DNA of 64,000 nucleotides. Source: an uncultured Parolsenella sp. (lineage in GTDB: Bacteria; Actinomycetota; Coriobacteriia; Coriobacteriales; Atopobiaceae). The notes below the pieces were generated by a model. That model did no database searches and was not told where the DNA came from. It saw only the letters and a list, made by a program, of their open reading frames with translations. The stretch spans positions 1 through 64,000 of the forward strand of contig CAKUNF010000004.1 of the NCBI GenBank assembly GCA_934668375.1. Reading direction: 5' to 3'. Within the stretch, counting starts at the first letter, position 1, and each line of letters starts with the position of its first letter. A program made the translations under genes and the position numbers. Positions 15,508 through 23,754 of the stretch are shown here, in pieces.

Positions 15508-16170
15508 CTAGATGGTTTGCGTGGTGCCGCAGTAGGGACAGGTGACGCGTTTGCCCGGCTTGCCGTCGAGTGGTGCGTGGCAGCCGGCGCAGCGGGTGGT
15601 GCCGTGCGCTGCGGCCGCGGGCGGCGCGACAGCTGCCTTGGGCGCTTTGGGCGCTTTGGGCGCGGGAGATGCCGCGGGGGCCTGGGGCTGAACCGCCGAG
15701 CGAATGCCCGCAAAGACGTTCCCGACAAGCGCGGCGGCGCCCTCCGCCCCGGGGACGGCCATGACGCTCGAGATGAGACCAGTGTCCTCCTGGATCTGAT
15801 CGAACTCACCTGCCGCCGCATGCGCGATGTTGTCTGCCCAGCTCTGGGCATGATGGCGGCTCTCGTTTGAGAAGCGCAGCTGAATTGCGCCATCGGCGAA
15901 GGGAATGCGCAGGTAGAGGTGGCCATTGATCTGCGTGATGGCCATCTGCGGACGATCGTTTGCGCATATGAGCTGCTCGAGCGGACAGCGCATGAGCATG
16001 CGTTTCGTCTTGAAGACGCTCACGTTTACCGTGTTGACGAGAATGAGGTTCACGTTAGTTAGGACCACCTCATCGAGGGGTTCGGGGTCATCGTCCTTCC
16101 CGTGGCCGAGAAGGGGCCTCTCCTCCCGGAGCAGGACGAACTCGTCTTCGTTGAGGTTGTAGTCGCTCAT
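15508..16170 (-). CDS. PH-like domain protein with C-terminal zinc ribbon
   Basis: This 220-residue protein has an N-terminal beta-rich domain (about residues 1-110) resembling PH/GRAM folds, including LTNVNLILVNT and a terminal helix. An Ala/Pro/Lys-rich linker follows. The C-terminal zinc ribbon has two CxxC pairs (TRCAGCHAP and VTCPYCG). No membrane segment is present. It is the first gene of a two-gene operon with the SPFH protein, 9 nt apart, and the pair probably acts together at the membrane. The promoter lies next to the 53-bp inverted repeat at 16227-16279. The exact function is unknown. Confidence 0.7.
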   Translation of the reverse strand: MSDYNLNEDEFVLLREERPLLGHGKDDDPEPLDEVVLTNVNLILVNTVNVSVFKTKRMLMRCPLEQLICANDRPQMAITQINGHLYLRIPFADGAIQLRFSNESRHHAQSWADNIAHAAAGEFDQIQEDTGLISSVMAVPGAEGAAALVGNVFAGIRSAVQPQAPAASPAPKAPKAPKAAVAPPAAAAHGTTRCAGCHAPLDGKPGKRVTCPYCGTTQTI

Positions 16171-16226
16171 GGTGCCCCCAAATGCTGGAATGTCTCGGAT
16201 TTCATGGTAGGTAGCTGGGGGTTTCT

Positions 16227-16279
16227 TTCATCAGTTGCCAGCTGAATCCTTTGGCCGAATTCAGCTGGCAACTGATGAA
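16227..16279. promoter_or_regulatory. 53-bp inverted repeat in a divergent promoter region
   Basis: Two 21-bp arms (16227-16247 and 16259-16279) are perfectly complementary around an 11-nt loop. Each arm holds TCAGTTGCCAGCTGA, differing by one base from the 15-mer before the kinase gene at 12487-12501. It lies between the zinc-ribbon/SPFH operon (left) and the gene at 16338 (right), so it fits a shared operator better than a terminator; there is no T-run. Confidence 0.65.
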
Positions 16280-16337
16280 TCGCGGTTCTCGCCTCCCCAG
16301 ACTGAAAGCAGCTGCAAAGCCGAGGATGGGAGTGCAC

Positions 16338-17099
16338 ATGAGGTGGCAACAGGGCGACGATGGGGGTTACGAGGGGAGGCCGGGCTTCTCGTGGGAGCCG
16401 GCGGTTGAGTCTGAGGAAGAGAAGGCGCGCAAGCGCAAGAAGAAGCGTGACATGAAGCGGTTTTGGATCATTTACCTTTTGGGTATGGGGTTGTTGGTTC
16501 TTTTCTGCCTCATTATGGCGGCTTGTGAGAGGGGTCGTTCAGGCGACGAGGGGAAGGTCGCTGCTTCCGTGACGACGGCGGCTACGACGGAGTCCCGTGC
16601 CCTGGAGCAGAGCCCGACGACGAAGGCTAATCCGCAGACGGAGGACGTTGCGACAACCGAGGTGGCGCAGGACGCTGTAACGACGCTGGAGCCGGCCTCG
16701 ACGGCCTCGCCTGAGCCGGAGGTCCTAACGGCAGACAACTGCCCTGCGCTTGCCAGCATGCTGGCTGGCAGCGACCAGGACTTTGGGGCGTTCGAGTCAT
16801 TTGGAAGCGAGTACTCAGGCAAGACGATTCAATTCGATGCACATATCGCCGACATGCAGCGCGTCGAGGGCATGAAGACGAGATTCAACGTGCTCATCTG
16901 CGCGGGCGACTATGGAGCCACATACACCGGGCCCAACTTCCAGTACCACGACGTGAACTTCTATGACATGCATGTCGAGCCGAGCTCGGTTGACTCGCTG
17001 ACCGCCGGCATGAACGTTCGGGTGACGGCAGAGGTGCAATCCTACAACAAGTACTCGTCGATGATCGAGCTGAGGCCGGTGGAGACGCTCGTTAGGTGA
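16338..17099 (+). CDS. Single-pass membrane protein of unknown function
   Basis: About 253 residues from the ATG at 16338, chosen because GGGAG lies 5 nt before it; the frame is open further upstream but runs through an inverted repeat. A basic KRKKKRDMKR stretch precedes one membrane helix (about residues 42-62). A Thr/Ala/Glu-rich linker of about 80 residues follows. The C-terminal domain of about 110 residues (ADNCPALASMLAG to the end) resembles the DUF4839-type domain seen in Gram-positive membrane proteins; that match is from memory. By charge the domain lies outside the cell. The stop codon is inside a REP-like unit. Confidence 0.65.
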   Translation: MRWQQGDDGGYEGRPGFSWEPAVESEEEKARKRKKKRDMKRFWIIYLLGMGLLVLFCLIMAACERGRSGDEGKVAASVTTAATTESRALEQSPTTKANPQTEDVATTEVAQDAVTTLEPASTASPEPEVLTADNCPALASMLAGSDQDFGAFESFGSEYSGKTIQFDAHIADMQRVEGMKTRFNVLICAGDYGATYTGPNFQYHDVNFYDMHVEPSSVDSLTAGMNVRVTAEVQSYNKYSSMIELRPVETLVR

Positions 17100-17127
17100 C
17101 ACTTTGACCCCGTCCCCAACTGTCACC
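17095..17127. repeat. Single REP-like unit (GGGGACGGGGTC family)
   Basis: A 33-bp unit starts GGTGACA, has the core GACCCCGTCCCC and ends TGTCACC, with complementary ends. It contains the stop codon (17097-17099) of the preceding gene. Same family as 11868, 42083 and 50288. Confidence 0.85.
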
Positions 17128-17149
17128 GCGTGCCGCGCGGCCCAAAGAG

Positions 17150-17182
17150 GCGCCCCGGTTCCCGCGAGGGGAGCCGGGGCGC
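17150..17182 (-). terminator. Terminator of the metNIQ operon
   Basis: GCGCCCCGGTTCCC (17150-17163) pairs with 17169-17182 with one non-Watson-Crick position. On the minus strand CTCTTTGGG follows the stem. It lies 28 nt after the metQ stop. Confidence 0.7.
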
Positions 17183-17210
17183 TGGCGTGCCGAGTCTGTG
17201 ATGCGTTCGA

Positions 17211-18071
17211 TTAGAACACCGGGATGACGGAGCCCTTGTACTGCTCCTCGATGAACTTGCGGGCGGTGTCCGAGGTCAGGGCCTTGATGAGGGCCTGGGT
17301 CTTCTCGGAATTCTCGTCGCCCTTGCGAACGGCGACGATGTTCGCGTAGGTCTGGGCGGCCTCGGAGCTGGCATCCTCGCTGGCGAGCGTGGCGCTCGTG
17401 TCGAGACCGGCGGACAGCGCGTAGTTGCCGTTGATCACCGCGAAGTCGGAGTCCTCGAGGGAGCGAGGAACGGCGGCGGCCTCAACCTCGACGAGCTGGA
17501 TGTTGTGGGGGTTCTCCTCGATGTCGTTTGCCGTGGCCTCGAGACCCACGCCGTCCTTGAGCTTGATGACGCCCTGGTCCTGGAGCAGCAGCAGCGCACG
17601 GGCCTCGTTCGTGGCGTCGGAGGGAACGGCAATCTTCGCGCCGTCGGGGACGTTCTTGATGTCGGAGCTCTTGCCCGCGTACAGGCCCATCGGCTCGAAG
17701 TGGATGGCGCCGGCGCTCACGAGCTCGGTGCCGTTCTCCTGGTTGTAGTTCTCCAGGTAGGGGAGGTGCTGGAAGTAGTTGGCGTCCAGGTCGCCGGCGT
17801 CGAGCGCAACGTTGGGCTGCACGTAGTCGTTGTACTCGACGACCTTGAGCTCGTAGCCCTCGCTCTTGAGCTCGTCGGCCACGGCGTTGAGGATCTCCGC
17901 GTGGGGCGAGGGGGAGGCGCCGACGGTGATGACGTTGTCCTCGGAGGAGCCGGAGGCGGCTGCGGTGGTGGCTGCGGTGCCGGAGTTGCCGCCGCACGCG
18001 GTGAGTGCGAGGGCGAGGCCGGCAACGGCGGCGATGCCGGCGAGTGGCTTGAGGTGCTGCTTGAGAGACAT
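17211..18071 (-). CDS. metQ: Methionine-binding lipoprotein MetQ
   Basis: A 286-residue NlpA-family lipoprotein. The signal peptide ends in a lipobox LTAC (Cys26), and an Ala/Ser/Thr/Gly linker follows. VITVGASPSPHAEIL, LDANYFQHLPYL, GLYAGKSSDIKNVPDGA and PHNIQLVEVEAAAVPRSL are standard MetQ signatures. It captures D/L-methionine outside the membrane for MetNI. It is the last gene of metN-metI-metQ on the minus strand, 139 nt after metI, with AAAGGAA before its ATG. Specificity for methionine is supported by the transporter family and the nearby metA. Confidence 0.92.
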   Translation of the reverse strand: MSLKQHLKPLAGIAAVAGLALALTACGGNSGTAATTAAASGSSEDNVITVGASPSPHAEILNAVADELKSEGYELKVVEYNDYVQPNVALDAGDLDANYFQHLPYLENYNQENGTELVSAGAIHFEPMGLYAGKSSDIKNVPDGAKIAVPSDATNEARALLLLQDQGVIKLKDGVGLEATANDIEENPHNIQLVEVEAAAVPRSLEDSDFAVINGNYALSAGLDTSATLASEDASSEAAQTYANIVAVRKGDENSEKTQALIKALTSDTARKFIEEQYKGSVIPVF

Positions 18072-18210
18072 GGCGGTTCCTTTCCATCTGTCTGTGATTG
18101 CGAGAATTAGCTATAGGAAGCCCCTGCCCGCCCGTACGGACGGGGCAAATCCCCTGGTTATTGCCGGTGTCCGGCGTGTGCGCGAGACGCGCGGGAGACG
18201 TGGCGCCCCG

Positions 18211-18888
18211 CTAGGAGCGCATTCGCTTGTCGCAGAGCTTGACGAGCAGGTTGCACACGGTCTGGATGACCTGCACCATCACGATGAGGATGATGACGGT
18301 GGCAATCATGACGTCGTCCTGGTAGCGCTGGTAGCCATAGCGGATGGCGATGTCACCAAGTCCGCCGGCGCCTACGGTGCCGGCCATGGCCGTGTAGCCC
18401 AGAATCGTGATGATGACGATGGGTAGGCCGCGAAGCAGGCTGGGTAGGCCCTCGCGCAGGTAGACCTTCGCGATGATCTCCCAGGTGGAGGCTCCCATGG
18501 AGCTTGCCGCCTCGACGAGGCCGCGGTCGACCTCCGCCTCGGACGACTCGACCATGCGCGCCACGAACGGCGCGGCGGAGACGATGAGCGGGAATACCGC
18601 CGCGGGAACGCCGAGCGTGGTGCCTACGACGGCGCGCGTCACGGGGATGAGGAACAGCAGCAGGATGATGAACGGTAGCGAGCGCGCCATGTTCACGATC
18701 CAGCCGATGACGGCGTAGGCCGCGCGGTTGGGGCGCAGCCCGTTGGGCGCGAGCACCGTGAGCAGCGTGCCGAGAATGACGCCGATGACGTAGGCGCCCA
18801 GCGTGGAGGCGAGCACCATGAGGGTCGTGTCAAGCGTGCCCTGGGCGAGGAGCGCCCCGTACTTGTCGAAGAAAGCGGCGAAGTCCAT
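18211..18888 (-). CDS. metI: Methionine ABC transporter permease MetI
   Basis: This 225-residue permease has five or six membrane helices and a BPD_transp_1 domain. The EAA loop is seen around EAASSMGASTWEIIAKVYLREGLPSLL. The ATG overlaps the metN stop by one base (TAATG on the minus strand), so translation is coupled. It forms the membrane channel for methionine with MetN and MetQ. Length is normal for MetI (about 217-225 residues). Confidence 0.92.
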   Translation of the reverse strand: MDFAAFFDKYGALLAQGTLDTTLMVLASTLGAYVIGVILGTLLTVLAPNGLRPNRAAYAVIGWIVNMARSLPFIILLLFLIPVTRAVVGTTLGVPAAVFPLIVSAAPFVARMVESSEAEVDRGLVEAASSMGASTWEIIAKVYLREGLPSLLRGLPIVIITILGYTAMAGTVGAGGLGDIAIRYGYQRYQDDVMIATVIILIVMVQVIQTVCNLLVKLCDKRMRS

Positions 18889-19646
18889 TAGCGACCCTCC
18901 CCCTCAAACTGAAGCAGCGCGCGCGTGACGTCTGCCTGCGGGTTTCCAAACACTTCGGCCACGGTGCCCTGCTCGACGAGCCTGCCGTGGTCCATGACGG
19001 CGATGCGTCCGCAGATGCGGCGCGCCACGGCGAGCGAGTGCGTGATGAGCACGATCGTGACGCCCAGCTCCCTGTTGATGCGTCCGAGCAGGTCGAGGAC
19101 CTGGCTCGTCGTGAGCGTGTCGAGGGCGCTCGTGGCCTCGTCGCACAGAAGGGTCTTGGGACTTGTCATGAGCGCGCGGGCGATGGCGACGCGCTGCTGC
19201 TGGCCGCCGGAGAGCTGCGAGGGGTAGGAGTTCTCCTTGCCCTCGAGGCCCACGAGCGCGAGCAGCTTGCGGGCGCGCTCGGGCGCGTCTGCGCGCGAGA
19301 CCCGCTTGCCGGTGCTCGCGAGCGTGGCGGGAAATATCACGTTGTCCAGGACGGTGCGCTGCTCGAACAGGGAGAAGCGCTGGAAGATCATGCCGATGTC
19401 GGCGCGAAGCTCACGCAGGTCGCGTCCGCGCAGGCTCGTGACGTCGCGTCCGTCGATGACGACGGAGCCGCTCGTGGGCTGCTCAAGCAGGTTGATGCAG
19501 CGCACGAGCGTGGACTTGCCGGCTCCGGACTCGCCGATGATGCCGAACACCTCGCCCGTCTCGATCTGGAGGCTGACATCGTCGAGCGCACGCACCGTGC
19601 CGGCGGACGTCTCGAAGGACTTGGTTATGTTCTGTAGCGTAATCAT
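18888..19646 (-). CDS. metN: Methionine ABC transporter ATPase MetN, short form without the NIL domain
   Basis: A 252-residue ABC ATPase with Walker A GESGAGKST, Q-loop region IFQRFSLFEQRTV, signature LSGGQQQRVAIARAL, Walker B LLCDEATSALD and the H-loop LITHSL. Enterobacterial MetN has about 343 residues because it ends in a NIL (ACT-like) domain that mediates inhibition by methionine; this one stops just after the ATPase core (TRALLQFEGEGR). The ATG at 19646 has no ribosome site but has TATACT 7 nt upstream, so the transcript looks leaderless. The open frame to 20009 is not used. Confidence 0.9.
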   Translation of the reverse strand: MITLQNITKSFETSAGTVRALDDVSLQIETGEVFGIIGESGAGKSTLVRCINLLEQPTSGSVVIDGRDVTSLRGRDLRELRADIGMIFQRFSLFEQRTVLDNVIFPATLASTGKRVSRADAPERARKLLALVGLEGKENSYPSQLSGGQQQRVAIARALMTSPKTLLCDEATSALDTLTTSQVLDLLGRINRELGVTIVLITHSLAVARRICGRIAVMDHGRLVEQGTVAEVFGNPQADVTRALLQFEGEGR

Positions 19647-19653
19647 GCCGCTG

Positions 19654-19741
19654 AGTATAGCAGCGCTTCTGATGCCTTGCTGAAGAAAAACCCTATAAAC
19701 CCGGTAGGAAAATCCAATAACCAAAGATAGGATGAACCTAT
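19654..19741 (-). promoter_or_regulatory. metN leaderless promoter with upstream CCTAT repeats
   Basis: On the minus strand TATACT (19654-19659) is 7 nt before the metN ATG. Upstream lies an inverted repeat ATAGG/CCTAT (19727-19731, 19737-19741) and further CCTAT/AGG fragments near 19692-19708, which could bind a regulator. No S-box or T-box structure was recognised. Confidence 0.5.
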
Positions 19742-19758
19742 GACAAGCAGGAACAGAA

Positions 19759-19784
19759 AGGCCCGGAGCCGTGACTCCGGGCCT
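19759..19784. terminator. Terminator hairpin after the nitroreductase gene
   Basis: A perfect 10-bp stem AGGCCCGGAG/CTCCGGGCCT (19759-19768, 19775-19784). Read on the minus strand TTTCTGTTCC follows, serving the nitroreductase gene. Confidence 0.75.
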
Positions 19785-19813
19785 GGGACACTGGGGACGG
19801 GTTCGTTTGTCCC
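19785..19813. repeat. REP-like unit (GGGGACGGGTT family)
   Basis: A 29-bp unit starts GGGACA, has the core GGGGACGGGTTCG and ends TGTCCC. It lies 5 nt beyond the nitroreductase stop. The same family occurs at 54299 and 62157. Confidence 0.8.
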
Positions 19814-19818
19814 GCGCG

Positions 19819-20343
19819 CTATCGCACGTAGGTGACGCGGCCTTCCTTGCGCGGAGCCGCGGGCTTCTCGCCGTCGTTCTCGGCATAGCCAAGGACGCAG
19901 TGGCCCACACCGCGCCACTCGCCCTTGATGCCCCACTTGGCGAGCAGGGCCTTGCCCTCGTTGGAGTCGAACTCTTCGTGGGCGCGGTGAATCCAGCACG
20001 AGCCGACACCCAGGGCGTGCGCGGCGTTCATAAGATTGCCCATGACGAGCGCGCCGTCCTCGACGCAGGTGGGGATGCTTGGGTCCGTGAGGACGACAAC
20101 CACGGTCTTGGCCCCGTAGAACGGGTCGATGTCCGCGCCCATGATCTGGGCGTTCATGCGGCTGAGCTGGGCCACGTCATCGGGATTGCTCACGACGACG
20201 AGGTGAGTCGCCTGCCTTCCCATGCCGCTCGCGGCATAGAGCCCCGCCTCGACGATCTGCTTGACCTTCTCGTCCTCGACGGGCTTGTCCGAGAACTTCC
20301 TGCAGCTGCGGCGCTCCTCGAGCGCCTGAATGACCTCGTTCAT
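19819..20343 (-). CDS. Nitroreductase-family oxidoreductase
   Basis: A 174-residue FMN-dependent nitroreductase-like protein, cytoplasmic. The FMN-binding ERRSCRKF motif stands near the N-terminus and GLYAASGMGRQ follows; the C-terminal half has NLMNAAHALGVGSCWIHRA and GHCVLGY. The start at 20343 is chosen because GAAAGGAC precedes it; the open frame runs 12 codons further up without a ribosome site. The protein is at the short end of the family, where members reduce nitro compounds, quinones or flavin. The substrate cannot be told. It is the next gene after the prolyl-aminopeptidase-like gene on the same strand, 48 nt away. Confidence 0.85.
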   Translation of the reverse strand: MNEVIQALEERRSCRKFSDKPVEDEKVKQIVEAGLYAASGMGRQATHLVVVSNPDDVAQLSRMNAQIMGADIDPFYGAKTVVVVLTDPSIPTCVEDGALVMGNLMNAAHALGVGSCWIHRAHEEFDSNEGKALLAKWGIKGEWRGVGHCVLGYAENDGEKPAAPRKEGRVTYVR

Positions 20344-20391
20344 GTCGCTGTCCTTTCTCGCGTGTGCTGCCTGCGTCACTTATACCCGCGG

Positions 20392-21768
20392 CTATGAGCG
20401 AAGCGCGCGCTCGAGGTCGCCGCGTCCCAGCGCCTCCTCGAACAGGTGCGCAAACACGACGCTGCCGTGCAGCCCATCGTGCTCGAACTCGTTCGTGACC
20501 CACGCGTGGCTCGCGCCCACGCGAGAGAGCGTGTCGAGCTGCAGGCCCGAGTCCACGTACATGTCGTCGAAGTAGACGGCTGCCTGCAGCGGCACCTCAT
20601 TGGCCGCAAGCTGGCGCTCGTCGTAGATCTGGTCAAACTCCGTGTCTGCCATGAGCAGGTCGACGGCAGGCTTGAGCGGCGCGAGCAGCGGGTCGTCCTC
20701 GAACATGAACGGGAAGGCCGCCTCGCCCGTGAGCATGAGCGGGCGGGCACTGGCACTGAACTCGGGGTGCCGCGCGTACTCGCGCTCGGCCGCCCAGCGG
20801 ATGGGCGCGTCGATCGTGCCGTTGGCGTAGATGAACTCCTGGAGGGTCCAGTAGAGCGGGTTGCCAGCCGTGGTGAGGTTCTCGAGCGCGCTCATGAGAA
20901 AGCCGTCCGTGAGCTCGGGCATGGCGCCGATGCCGGCGAGCGAGCCGTCGCCCGCCTCGAACGCGGTGTCGAGCAGGTTGTGCAGGCGCTCAGGCGCGGG
21001 CTTCATGCCAAGGCCGCCGCCGAGGGTTTGGAGGCGTCGCGGCGTGAGCGGGCTGCCGTCCGGCAGGGTGACGTCGCCTGCGGCCAGGCGATCGGCGATC
21101 GCGGCCATGCGGGCCTCGTCCTCGGGATAGCGCTCGTAGTAGGCGCGCGTCTTGGCGGCCATGCGCGGGAACGTGTGGGCGTAGACGTCCGACGCGTTTG
21201 CCGGCACGTGCGGGATGCCGCCGCACGTGAAGCTTGCGGCGACACCCTGCGGATAGAAGCTGAGGTAGGTGAGCGTGAGGAAGCCGCCGTAGCTCTGGCC
21301 GAGCGTGGTCCAGGCGCGGCCGCCAAACTCCGTGAGGCGGATGTACTCGAAGTCCCGCACGATGGAGCGGGCGAGCAGGCGCTTGAGGTAGTCTGCCTGG
21401 GAGTGGGCGTCTCCGCGGCGCGCGATGGACTTGGCACTCGCATGCTCGCTGCGGCCGGTGCCGCGCTGGTCTGGCAGCACAACGCGGAAGTGCTTGACGG
21501 CCTCGGCGATCCAGCCGTCAGAGGAGGGTGAGAGCGGGCGCGGCCCCTGGCCGCCGGGGCCTCCCTGCAAAAACACGAGCAGCGGCAGGTCCCGGCTGAC
21601 GTTCTCGGGCGCGCAGACCGTGCGGTAGAACACGTGGATGCGCTCGCCGGAGGGCAGTCCGTCTGCGGCGGCACGCTCGGGCTCGGTGCCGCGCCAGTCG
21701 AGTGGCACCTCCACGGAGTGGTCCTCCACGTAGAGTCCGGGCAGGTAGTAGCTTGCGAGCTTGGGCAT
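20392..21768 (-). CDS. Alpha/beta hydrolase, prolyl aminopeptidase-like (S33 family)
   Basis: A 458-residue alpha/beta hydrolase. The oxyanion motif GGPGGQGP, DQRGTGRSE and the nucleophile elbow GQSYGG mark the S33 prolyl-aminopeptidase group; the catalytic Asp and His are expected in the C-terminal region (YFDDMYVDSG and GLHGSV are candidates). There is no signal peptide, so it acts in the cytoplasm on peptides with N-terminal proline or related substrates. The length of about 460 residues matches the larger actinobacterial S33 type. GGGAG precedes the ATG. It is transcribed with, or just ahead of, the nitroreductase gene. Confidence 0.87.
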   Translation of the reverse strand: MPKLASYYLPGLYVEDHSVEVPLDWRGTEPERAAADGLPSGERIHVFYRTVCAPENVSRDLPLLVFLQGGPGGQGPRPLSPSSDGWIAEAVKHFRVVLPDQRGTGRSEHASAKSIARRGDAHSQADYLKRLLARSIVRDFEYIRLTEFGGRAWTTLGQSYGGFLTLTYLSFYPQGVAASFTCGGIPHVPANASDVYAHTFPRMAAKTRAYYERYPEDEARMAAIADRLAAGDVTLPDGSPLTPRRLQTLGGGLGMKPAPERLHNLLDTAFEAGDGSLAGIGAMPELTDGFLMSALENLTTAGNPLYWTLQEFIYANGTIDAPIRWAAEREYARHPEFSASARPLMLTGEAAFPFMFEDDPLLAPLKPAVDLLMADTEFDQIYDERQLAANEVPLQAAVYFDDMYVDSGLQLDTLSRVGASHAWVTNEFEHDGLHGSVVFAHLFEEALGRGDLERALRS

Positions 21769-21972
21769 GGGCGCTCCCTTGTCGTGGTTTTCTCGTCCCC
21801 ATTATCCGTGTTTGGGCCTCGCCGGGCGCCGAGGCGTCGCGTCTTGCCGTACCGGGCTGCGTTACCATAGAGCGTTGTACGTGTGACTGCCGGCGGTAGA
21901 CCGACCGGCGCCATGGCCCGCGCGGGGTCTCATCTGCCCCGTTGCGCGCGCCCAGAAAGGTTTCTCGGCTCA

Positions 21973-22953
21973 ATGCCCATCAACATCCCCGACGGCCTGC
22001 CCGCCAAGCGCATCCTGCAGCAGGAGCGCATCTTTGCCCTTGAGGAGGACGTGGCCCGCAAGCAGCAGATTCGCCCGCTTCACGTGGCCCTGCTCAACCT
22101 CATGCCCACGAAGATCGAGACGGAGACGCAGATCCTGCGCCTCATCTCCAAGTCTCCCATCCAGGTGAGCGTCGACTTCATGCGCGTCTCGAGCCACGAG
22201 GCCACGCACGCCGCCGACCACCTCGTGAAGTTCTACGACACGTTCGACGACCTCAAGCACAACAACTACGACGGCCTCATCATCACGGGCGCGCCCGTGG
22301 AGCAGATGCCGTTCGAGGAGGTCGACTACTGGGACGAGCTGTGTCAGATCATGGACTGGGCGCAGGAGCACGTGCTGTCCACGATGTTTTTGTGCTGGGG
22401 TGCCTTCGCGGGGCTGTACCACCTGCATGGCATCCACAAGCGCCTGCTGGGCTCCAAGCTGTTCGGTGTCTTTCCCCAGCGTTTGTGCGACGAGTACAAC
22501 TTCCTCACGAACGGCTTCGATGAGGTGCACAACATGCCGCACAGCCGCCACGCCGCGCCGGACGAGAAGGAGATCGACGCCGACCCCGCGCTGCAGGTAC
22601 TCTCCCGCGGCGAGACGAGCGGCCCGGCACTCATCGCCACACGCGACTTCCATGAGATTTACGCGCTTGGCCACTTTGAGTACGGCCGAGACACGCTGGC
22701 CGACGAGTACTGGCGCGACTTCCACGCCGGGCTGCCCATCCAGCTGCCGCTGAACTACTTCCCCGACGACGACCCCGAGAGGCAGCCGATCTTCACGTGG
22801 CGCAGCCATGCCAACCTGCTGTACCGCAACTGGCTCAACTACGTCTACCAGACGACGCCCTACGAGCTCGACCGCGTGCCCGAGGTCGTGGCGGAGCTGC
22901 GCGAGCACACCGAGCAGCTCCTCGCGAAGGGCGGCGTGCCCAGCAAGTTCTAG
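21973..22953 (+). CDS. metA: Homoserine O-acyltransferase MetA, probably acetyl-CoA specific
   Basis: A 326-residue enzyme starting committed methionine synthesis by acylating homoserine. The catalytic cysteine is C141 in FLCWGAFAG, and HFEYGRDT carries the catalytic His/Glu pair. Glu110 in GAPVEQMPFEEV occupies the position that decides acyl donor: Glu in acetyl-CoA enzymes such as B. cereus MetA, Gly in E. coli succinyl-CoA enzymes. Acetylation is therefore expected. The ATG at 21973 has AGAAAGG about 11 nt upstream. A weak -10 (TACCAT) lies near 21864. It stands alone, with metNIQ nearby on the other strand. Confidence 0.92.
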   Translation: MPINIPDGLPAKRILQQERIFALEEDVARKQQIRPLHVALLNLMPTKIETETQILRLISKSPIQVSVDFMRVSSHEATHAADHLVKFYDTFDDLKHNNYDGLIITGAPVEQMPFEEVDYWDELCQIMDWAQEHVLSTMFLCWGAFAGLYHLHGIHKRLLGSKLFGVFPQRLCDEYNFLTNGFDEVHNMPHSRHAAPDEKEIDADPALQVLSRGETSGPALIATRDFHEIYALGHFEYGRDTLADEYWRDFHAGLPIQLPLNYFPDDDPERQPIFTWRSHANLLYRNWLNYVYQTTPYELDRVPEVVAELREHTEQLLAKGGVPSKF

Positions 22954-23030
22954 GGCTGAAGCCGTGCGACCCGTCGCCGTCGCTTATCGTGCCAAACGCA
23001 CCCAAAACGCAAGGCTGCCGCCTTCATCGT

Positions 23031-23082
23031 GCCGAACGCACCTTATTTGGGCCTCGAGAGGGCTCGATAAGGTGCGTTCGGC
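23031..23082. repeat. 16-bp perfect inverted repeat after metA
   Basis: GCCGAACGCACCTTAT (23031-23046) and its exact complement (23067-23082) flank a 20-nt loop. A degenerate copy, GCCAAACGCACC, lies at 22991-23002. There is no T-run. It sits between metA and a convergent gene, so it may be a REP-type element or a bidirectional end signal. Confidence 0.75.
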
Positions 23083-23127
23083 GTAGTTAGCGCTAGGCGC
23101 CGTGCCACGGGCGCGCCGGGACCCGGT

Positions 23128-23712
23128 CTATCCCTCCAGAATGATGTGCCTCACGGCGCCATTCTCGTAGATGCCGTAGCTGTGCGTGCCGTCCTTGGGG
23201 ATGGAGACGCTGCCGGGGTTGAACGCCCAGACGCCCGCGTGACCGCCGGCCGGCTCGCTCACCTTCTTGTGCGTGTGGCCGTACAGCAGGATGGAACCGG
23301 CTGGCAACTCCGGCAGACGGTCGACGCTGTTGTGGAAGCCGGCGCCGTACACGTGGCCGTGCGTGAGGAACAGCTCGCAGCCGGCCTTCTCGCGCGCGCC
23401 GCCATCCGCGGCGAGCGTGGCCGCGGGGTCAAAGACGGTCGTGAAGTCCGCCATGCAGGGGAAGTCGAGGACCATCTGGTCAACCTCGGCCTCGCAGTTG
23501 CCGCGCACGGCGATGATGCTCGCGGCCAGCGGGTTGAGCATGGCGATGACCTCCTTGGGCGCGTAGCCCTCGGGCAAGTCGTTGCGCGGCCCGTGGTAGA
23601 GCACGTCTCCCAGGATCAGTAGGCGGTCGGGCTGCTCGCGGTCGAGCGCGTCGAGAAGGCGTCGGCACCAGGTGGCCGAGCCGTGGATGTCGCTTGCGAT
23701 GAGGAACTTCAT
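23128..23712 (-). CDS. yfcE: YfcE-type metallophosphoesterase
   Basis: A 194-residue calcineurin-like phosphodiesterase. The five metal motifs are clear: SDIHG near the start, GDVLYHGPRN, GNCE, THGH and GHTH. Family members hydrolyse phosphodiesters with Mn2+ in the cytoplasm; the natural substrate is unknown. GGGAG precedes the ATG. It is the last of three genes on the minus strand, 42 nt after the M20 deacylase. A second, smaller relative is at 61647. Confidence 0.9.
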   Translation of the reverse strand: MKFLIASDIHGSATWCRRLLDALDREQPDRLLILGDVLYHGPRNDLPEGYAPKEVIAMLNPLAASIIAVRGNCEAEVDQMVLDFPCMADFTTVFDPAATLAADGGAREKAGCELFLTHGHVYGAGFHNSVDRLPELPAGSILLYGHTHKKVSEPAGGHAGVWAFNPGSVSIPKDGTHSYGIYENGAVRHIILEG

Positions 23713-23754
23713 GGGGTGCTCCCGTCTTTGGTGGTGGGCGGCGGCTGTGGCGCG

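Noticed and set aside
21865..21972. SAM riboswitch upstream of metA
   Set aside because: Only a short GCCGG/CCGGC pairing was found; none of the conserved SAM aptamer segments could be placed.
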